DNA from: Galeopsis tetrahit
Taxonomy: Eukaryota; Streptophyta; Magnoliopsida; Lamiales; Lamiaceae
Length of the DNA stretch: 64,000 bases
Reading direction: 5' to 3'
Assembly (NCBI GenBank): GCA_963675135.1
Contig: OY776124.1
Location: 541,001-605,000, forward strand
Under the pieces are notes generated by a model that was not told the DNA's origin, did not search any database, and was given only the letters and a program-made list of their open reading frames with translations. Both the position numbers and the translations under genes were made by a program. Below are positions 60,232 through 64,000 of the stretch, one piece after another; positions within the stretch are counted from its first letter, which is position 1; every line of letters begins with the position of its first letter.

Positions 60232-63200
60232 TCAGTCACCACCGAAGCAATGATATCTCAGACTTTCAGATTCAGGGTCCAAACTCTCGATATCCCCTGA
60301 AAGTCGAGATTTTAAAAAATCAGTTATCACTGTTTGTGATGAAACAATGCGAAACTCTTGCGATTCGTGAAGCACCCACCATGAGGATTCACAAAGTTGT
60401 TGGCATCTGTTGGTAGGAAGGGAGGCCTACAGTAACTCTCCAGTAAATCTGAAATCACACAGAACTTTCCATTATGTACGACACACACGAAAGAGTGCAC
60501 CAAAACACTGTTTGGACTCGTCGGATGTGCCAAAAACTATGTCCATAAATTCAACTCAGAGCTTGTTTGGCTGAGCTAATAACCTCCTTGAAAAAGCTTA
60601 ACGGTGTTTATGAGCTTATAAGCTCTCAAAAAGCATTTGGTAAAAAATAAAAAAGAATACGAGCACCCAATTCATTTTTCTATCAAAGAGCTTATAAGTT
60701 TTATTAGCCAAACACTCTAACAACTTAATAAGCTACTTAAAAAGTACATCTTATGAGCTCTAGAAACAACTTATAAGATGTTTCAAATAAACTTAGCCAC
60801 ACGGGCTCTCAGTTTCAGCTGTAAAAGCTCTCAGTAAATACATTTGAGAGAGAGAGAGAGAGAGCAGACCGGAACCAGTGGCGAAGTCAGTTGCCAAATC
60901 AGGGAAACTTGGCGGGATTTGTGGCAAAAATCCGAAGGAGGACGTGTCTCCCCCATCCAAGAGTGGCTCATTCAGATGGTGCGCGTTAGAATCTACACTA
61001 CTGAAAGACGATACAGATGCATCACCCATGAGAGCACGTGATTCCAGATAATTGGTAGGCGGACTGAAAGCGAAAGGTGAAGTACCAGCATAACCAGCTT
61101 CGGTTTTCACACTCTTCCCATTCATCATTTGAGCCAACCCCCCCACGTTTGAGTTTTGGGACAAGAACAAGTTCCCAGAAACATCAATCTTTCTACCATG
61201 AAGACCCCCGTCTACAGACGATCCACAATTATGAAACATATTTGCTTGCTGCTGCTGCTGCTGCATTTCCTCCGTTTTCAGAGGCCTGATATTTTGTGGG
61301 GGGATATGCTGTGCTGTAAGATTAACATATTAAGTTCTTCCAAAGCATTGCAGAATCAAAGCCCAGTTAATTTAAATACAGATTTACTCAAATATTTATG
61401 AAAATACGAGATAATAACCATTCGTCTTGTAACTTTGTGTGTCTCCAATTTTAGCCATGTATGCCAAAATTGACACCAAAAGTACATACATATAGGACTA
61501 AAATTGGACATAATATATTATCTCATGAAAATACTATAAACCCCGTAAGACGCTGTGATATAACATGGATTTATTCTTAGACTTTGAAATGTCTACATGA
61601 AAAGGCGTCTTACTTGGTGACACATGAGATCCATTAGATGTGAAAGGAGTGATCCCACTTAAACCAATTCGACGCATCAGCTCCACTTGTTCTGAGAGCA
61701 ACCTGTTGAACTCCATTATTTGGTCTTTCACCAAAAGCTTCAGATAATAAGCCTTAAAAAATTCTTGATTTTCTTCTTCAAGCCTCTGCCAAACTGGAAA
61801 AAAAAAAAACACAGCATTAACTGGTGGGCTTACAATTCCATAAAAGGCCTTTTTGTCAGCATTTTGAAAATCGGTTTCAGTTTATTATGTTGAATACAAA
61901 AAAGAGGGAGACAAAACTAGTTATCTGGTCCTGACTTGCCAATATATGCAACCAGGAAGGATAACAATACATTAACTAATAATTTGCATATAGAATGGAT
62001 TAATCAATGCATCTTCATATATATGAGTCAAACAAGCATTTTTAAGAAAATAAAACGCAAATGAGACTAGAAATGGTGAAAATCTTTTGTCTACTCTCAA
62101 ATTCCACGCATAAATAACCTCGAATGCAAATTCAAGCACAGTTTTAATGATTGTTTCGTGTTTCAAGGATTTAAAAAACAAATTTGGTATGGATTAACGA
62201 TTCTTGCAATGACAAACCAGTGATCGCAAAAGTAGTGAGATAATACTTCAAGATAAATCATCAATAAACAGAGGCTCATTTCAAACTTTTAAATATACAA
62301 AGAGTTCTGAGATAACTAAAATAGAACACTCTTCATTCCTTTATCTAAAACTGCAACTTTATCAAAAGAAACAAAAACGACAGCATTAGTTTTAGAATTG
62401 TTGAAGCCATGGTTTATCAGCAGCTTCATGATAATGTTGTCCAAAAACACATTTTATTGAGTAGAAAACTGTAGAAAGACTATAGATTTCTTTGTATGGA
62501 ATAGACTCAACCCATGCTTTTCGGAAAAAGCAAGACGTCATGTGCTACAACAGAGACTAGAAAAGTAATTAGTTTAAATTTGTTGGTGGAATACTTAGAA
62601 TCATATCTCGAGCATAATCCAGTGCAAGAGCAACAACCTGATCAGCGTGGTCGCTAATGGAACAGTTATATTTCTCCTGTATTGATGGCTTTGCTCTCTG
62701 TTGTAAATAATATCAACATAAAGCAATGTGTTATACCATATGGTAATGTAGAAAAGGCCTTTTTTTCCCTATCTTTCCTATTTGAAATCTCCACAATTAT
62801 TACTGCAATTTCGAGAAAAGCATAAAAGAACCCAACAAATGGGCATTTAAAATACGACAAACAAAACAAAAATATATCATCCAAGAAAGCAAGTCCTACC
62901 AACTTCCAATCCTCTTCCTATGTTCTCTAGTTATCAAAGTCGATAAAAAAACAGATCAAGAAGTAAAAATGCACTTCAAACTCCTCACTTCAATTAAATC
63001 GAGTGGAACCCAGAATGCACGCAAGTATACACATAGACCGAGTGTTTAAAGAAGTAGAACCAAATGACACACACATATAGTGAAATTCTTTCTCCCACAA
63101 GTAGTAATTACTTGAAAATAACAGTAGAACTGCTTAAGGATAAATAACTTTAAATATTTCGTACATGTATTAGTGTTTTTATCAGCAATAAACATCCATG

Positions 63201-63684
63201 TATAAACCAGATAACCATACCTAGTTCAGTAATACATGGCTCAATGTTGTCCTGAATGATGAGAGCGTTTATGACTTCCTTTTTGTTCATGTAATGCTGA
63301 AGACACTGTTCTATACGGTTTTGCACCTGACATAGAATTGATCAGATTAACAAATTATATCTTAAAATCGGCATTATCCTTCGAGACACCATTGAACCGT
63401 TAAACAAACAACATTTTTGTCATATTCAGTATTTACTAATGAGTTCGTACAAAGGAGAGACCGATAGAGTGAGAAACAAAATCTCCATATTTCTGTTAAT
63501 ATATAATCAACATGGACTCCAATTGATGCAATTCACCTAAATTGCTAAAACTTGTGCTCTGAGTAACAGTTTGCTAAATTTAAACAACAAGTATGTCCAT
63601 TCCGTCATTCAAAACAATTCAACCTCAAAAGCTTACCAGCTGTATATCTTGATTCGAGAGTTTTCTGCCCTCCCCACCAGACAT
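60232..63684 (-). CDS. TIGR01589 plant-specific domain protein, 6 coding exons
   Basis: A plant-only family of unknown function, sometimes carrying unreliable database names. Exons on the minus strand: 63684-63637, 63326-63221, 61793-61614, 61313-60870, 60448-60380, 60296-60232. The CDS is 912 nt (303 residues) with agreeing phases. The N-terminal domain is MSGGEGRKLSNQDIQL, VQNRIEQCLQHYMNKKEV and VWQRLEEENQEFFKAYYLKL, then KDQIMEFNRLLSEQ. A run of six Gln starts the middle part, which is Ser/Gly/Asn-rich. The end has DLLESYCRPPFLPTDANNF and SLRYHCFGGD. The 5' UTR continues toward 64000. Intron 2 is about 1.4 kb and holds an exon-like segment at 62595-62697. Intron 4 holds a hAT-like MITE. 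Nuclear or cytosolic location cannot be told from sequence. Confidence 0.9.
60560..60815. repeat. hAT-like MITE in intron 4 of the TIGR01589 gene
   Basis: Inverted ends GAGCTTGTTTGGCTGAGCT and the inverse GAGCCCGTGTGGCTAAGTTT, with many AAGCTTATAAGCT-type words inside. This is the common GAGCYYGTTTGGC terminus of plant hAT MITEs. The right end runs close to the donor of exon 4 at 60870. The target duplication was not resolved. Confidence 0.7.
62595..62697 (-). other. Candidate alternative exon in intron 2 of the TIGR01589 gene
   Basis: A 103-nt segment in intron 2. On the minus strand it is preceded by a T-rich AG acceptor (TTTACAACAG) and followed by a GT donor (TCTAA/GTATTC). In phase 0 it codes for 34 residues with a mixed polar and hydrophobic composition (RAKPSIQEKYNCSISDHAD then QVVALALDYARDMIL). 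I do not recognise the sequence. The phases match exon 2 of the gene exactly (see findings). Confidence 0.35.
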
Positions 63685-64000
63685 TTTTTGTGATAGTGAC
63701 CTTGGATGAAATCAGATTAATGAGTAAGTAAATTATCTTTCTTCACACCTAGCCTACGTGCCCAGATCTGTAAGAACGAAACCAACCATATTTAGCGAAA
63801 GATGCATATTACATGGAATAATCAAAATGAAAAGAGTAAGTTCATGCCGTTTAGAACGATTATTCAGCAATAACCATCACACCAGCTAACTAATATAACA
63901 AATTCCTCTACCAAAATGATAAAACAAATCAGAGAAAATCATTCTTTCTTCCTTCTTATCTTTCAGTTCGTCGGTTGCAAATTTCAAACAGAAAAATGTC
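63685..64000 (-). other. 5' UTR / promoter side of the TIGR01589 gene
   Basis: Upstream of the ATG at 63684 on the minus strand. It probably includes 5' UTR and possibly a 5' intron, and continues past the window edge. No other gene is seen. Confidence 0.45.

Overview
This is a plant nuclear genome window, almost certainly a eudicot and probably an asterid (Lamiales is my guess, not provable here). The evidence is intron-split genes with GT/AG borders, plant-only families (DUF239/neprosin, DUF1639, WIT tail-anchored proteins, AG-peptides, TIGR01589 domain), an organellar lysyl-tRNA synthetase with a transit peptide, AT-rich intergenic DNA and typical plant transposons (a plant LINE, Stowaway, hAT and Mutator-type MITEs). 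There is one assembly gap of 200 N (52277-52476).

Layout. Left part: organellar LysRS (minus, 14 exons, 1283-6353), a small intronless unknown gene (plus, 7583-7828), about 9.5 kb of repeat-rich intergenic DNA with an LTR-type remnant at 12.3-14.0 kb, a DUF239/neprosin-type gene (plus, 7 exons, 17334-19388) and a DUF1639 gene (minus, 4 exons, 22503-23978). Middle: a repeat block from 24.5 to 36.1 kb. It is a tandem array of a degenerate unit, split by a roughly 6 kb decayed LINE (minus, with a 17-bp target-site duplication), and the LINE is itself split by a 635-bp hAT-type MITE (8-bp duplication). Right part: a WIT-type nuclear-envelope tail-anchored protein (plus, 38177-41719), a 59-residue arabinogalactan peptide (plus, 42995-43174), SNU13/15.5K (minus, 45142-46269), a damaged or mis-assembled APR-like thioredoxin-fold gene (minus, 49836 to about 51502, next to the gap), the mitochondrial dicarboxylate/tricarboxylate carrier DTC (minus, 55123-57833), and a TIGR01589-domain gene (minus, 60232-63684) whose 5' UTR runs to the window edge.

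The genes are independently functioning housekeeping and cell-wall genes, not a pathway cluster. From memory of Arabidopsis, LysRS, a small hypothetical gene, the DUF239 gene and AGP12 lie next to each other on chromosome 3 (At3g13490-At3g13520), so part of this window looks collinear with that block, expanded by transposons. I found no evidence of a new defence or mobile 'system'. The most interesting items are: a phase-compatible exon-like segment that could be a mutually exclusive second exon of the TIGR01589 gene; an intronic minisatellite that multiplies the 3' splice site of the DUF1639 gene; the nested array/LINE/hAT stratigraphy with a C-to-T decay signature; three near-palindromic MITEs, two with perfect 9-bp duplications; and frameshifts in the APR-like gene.
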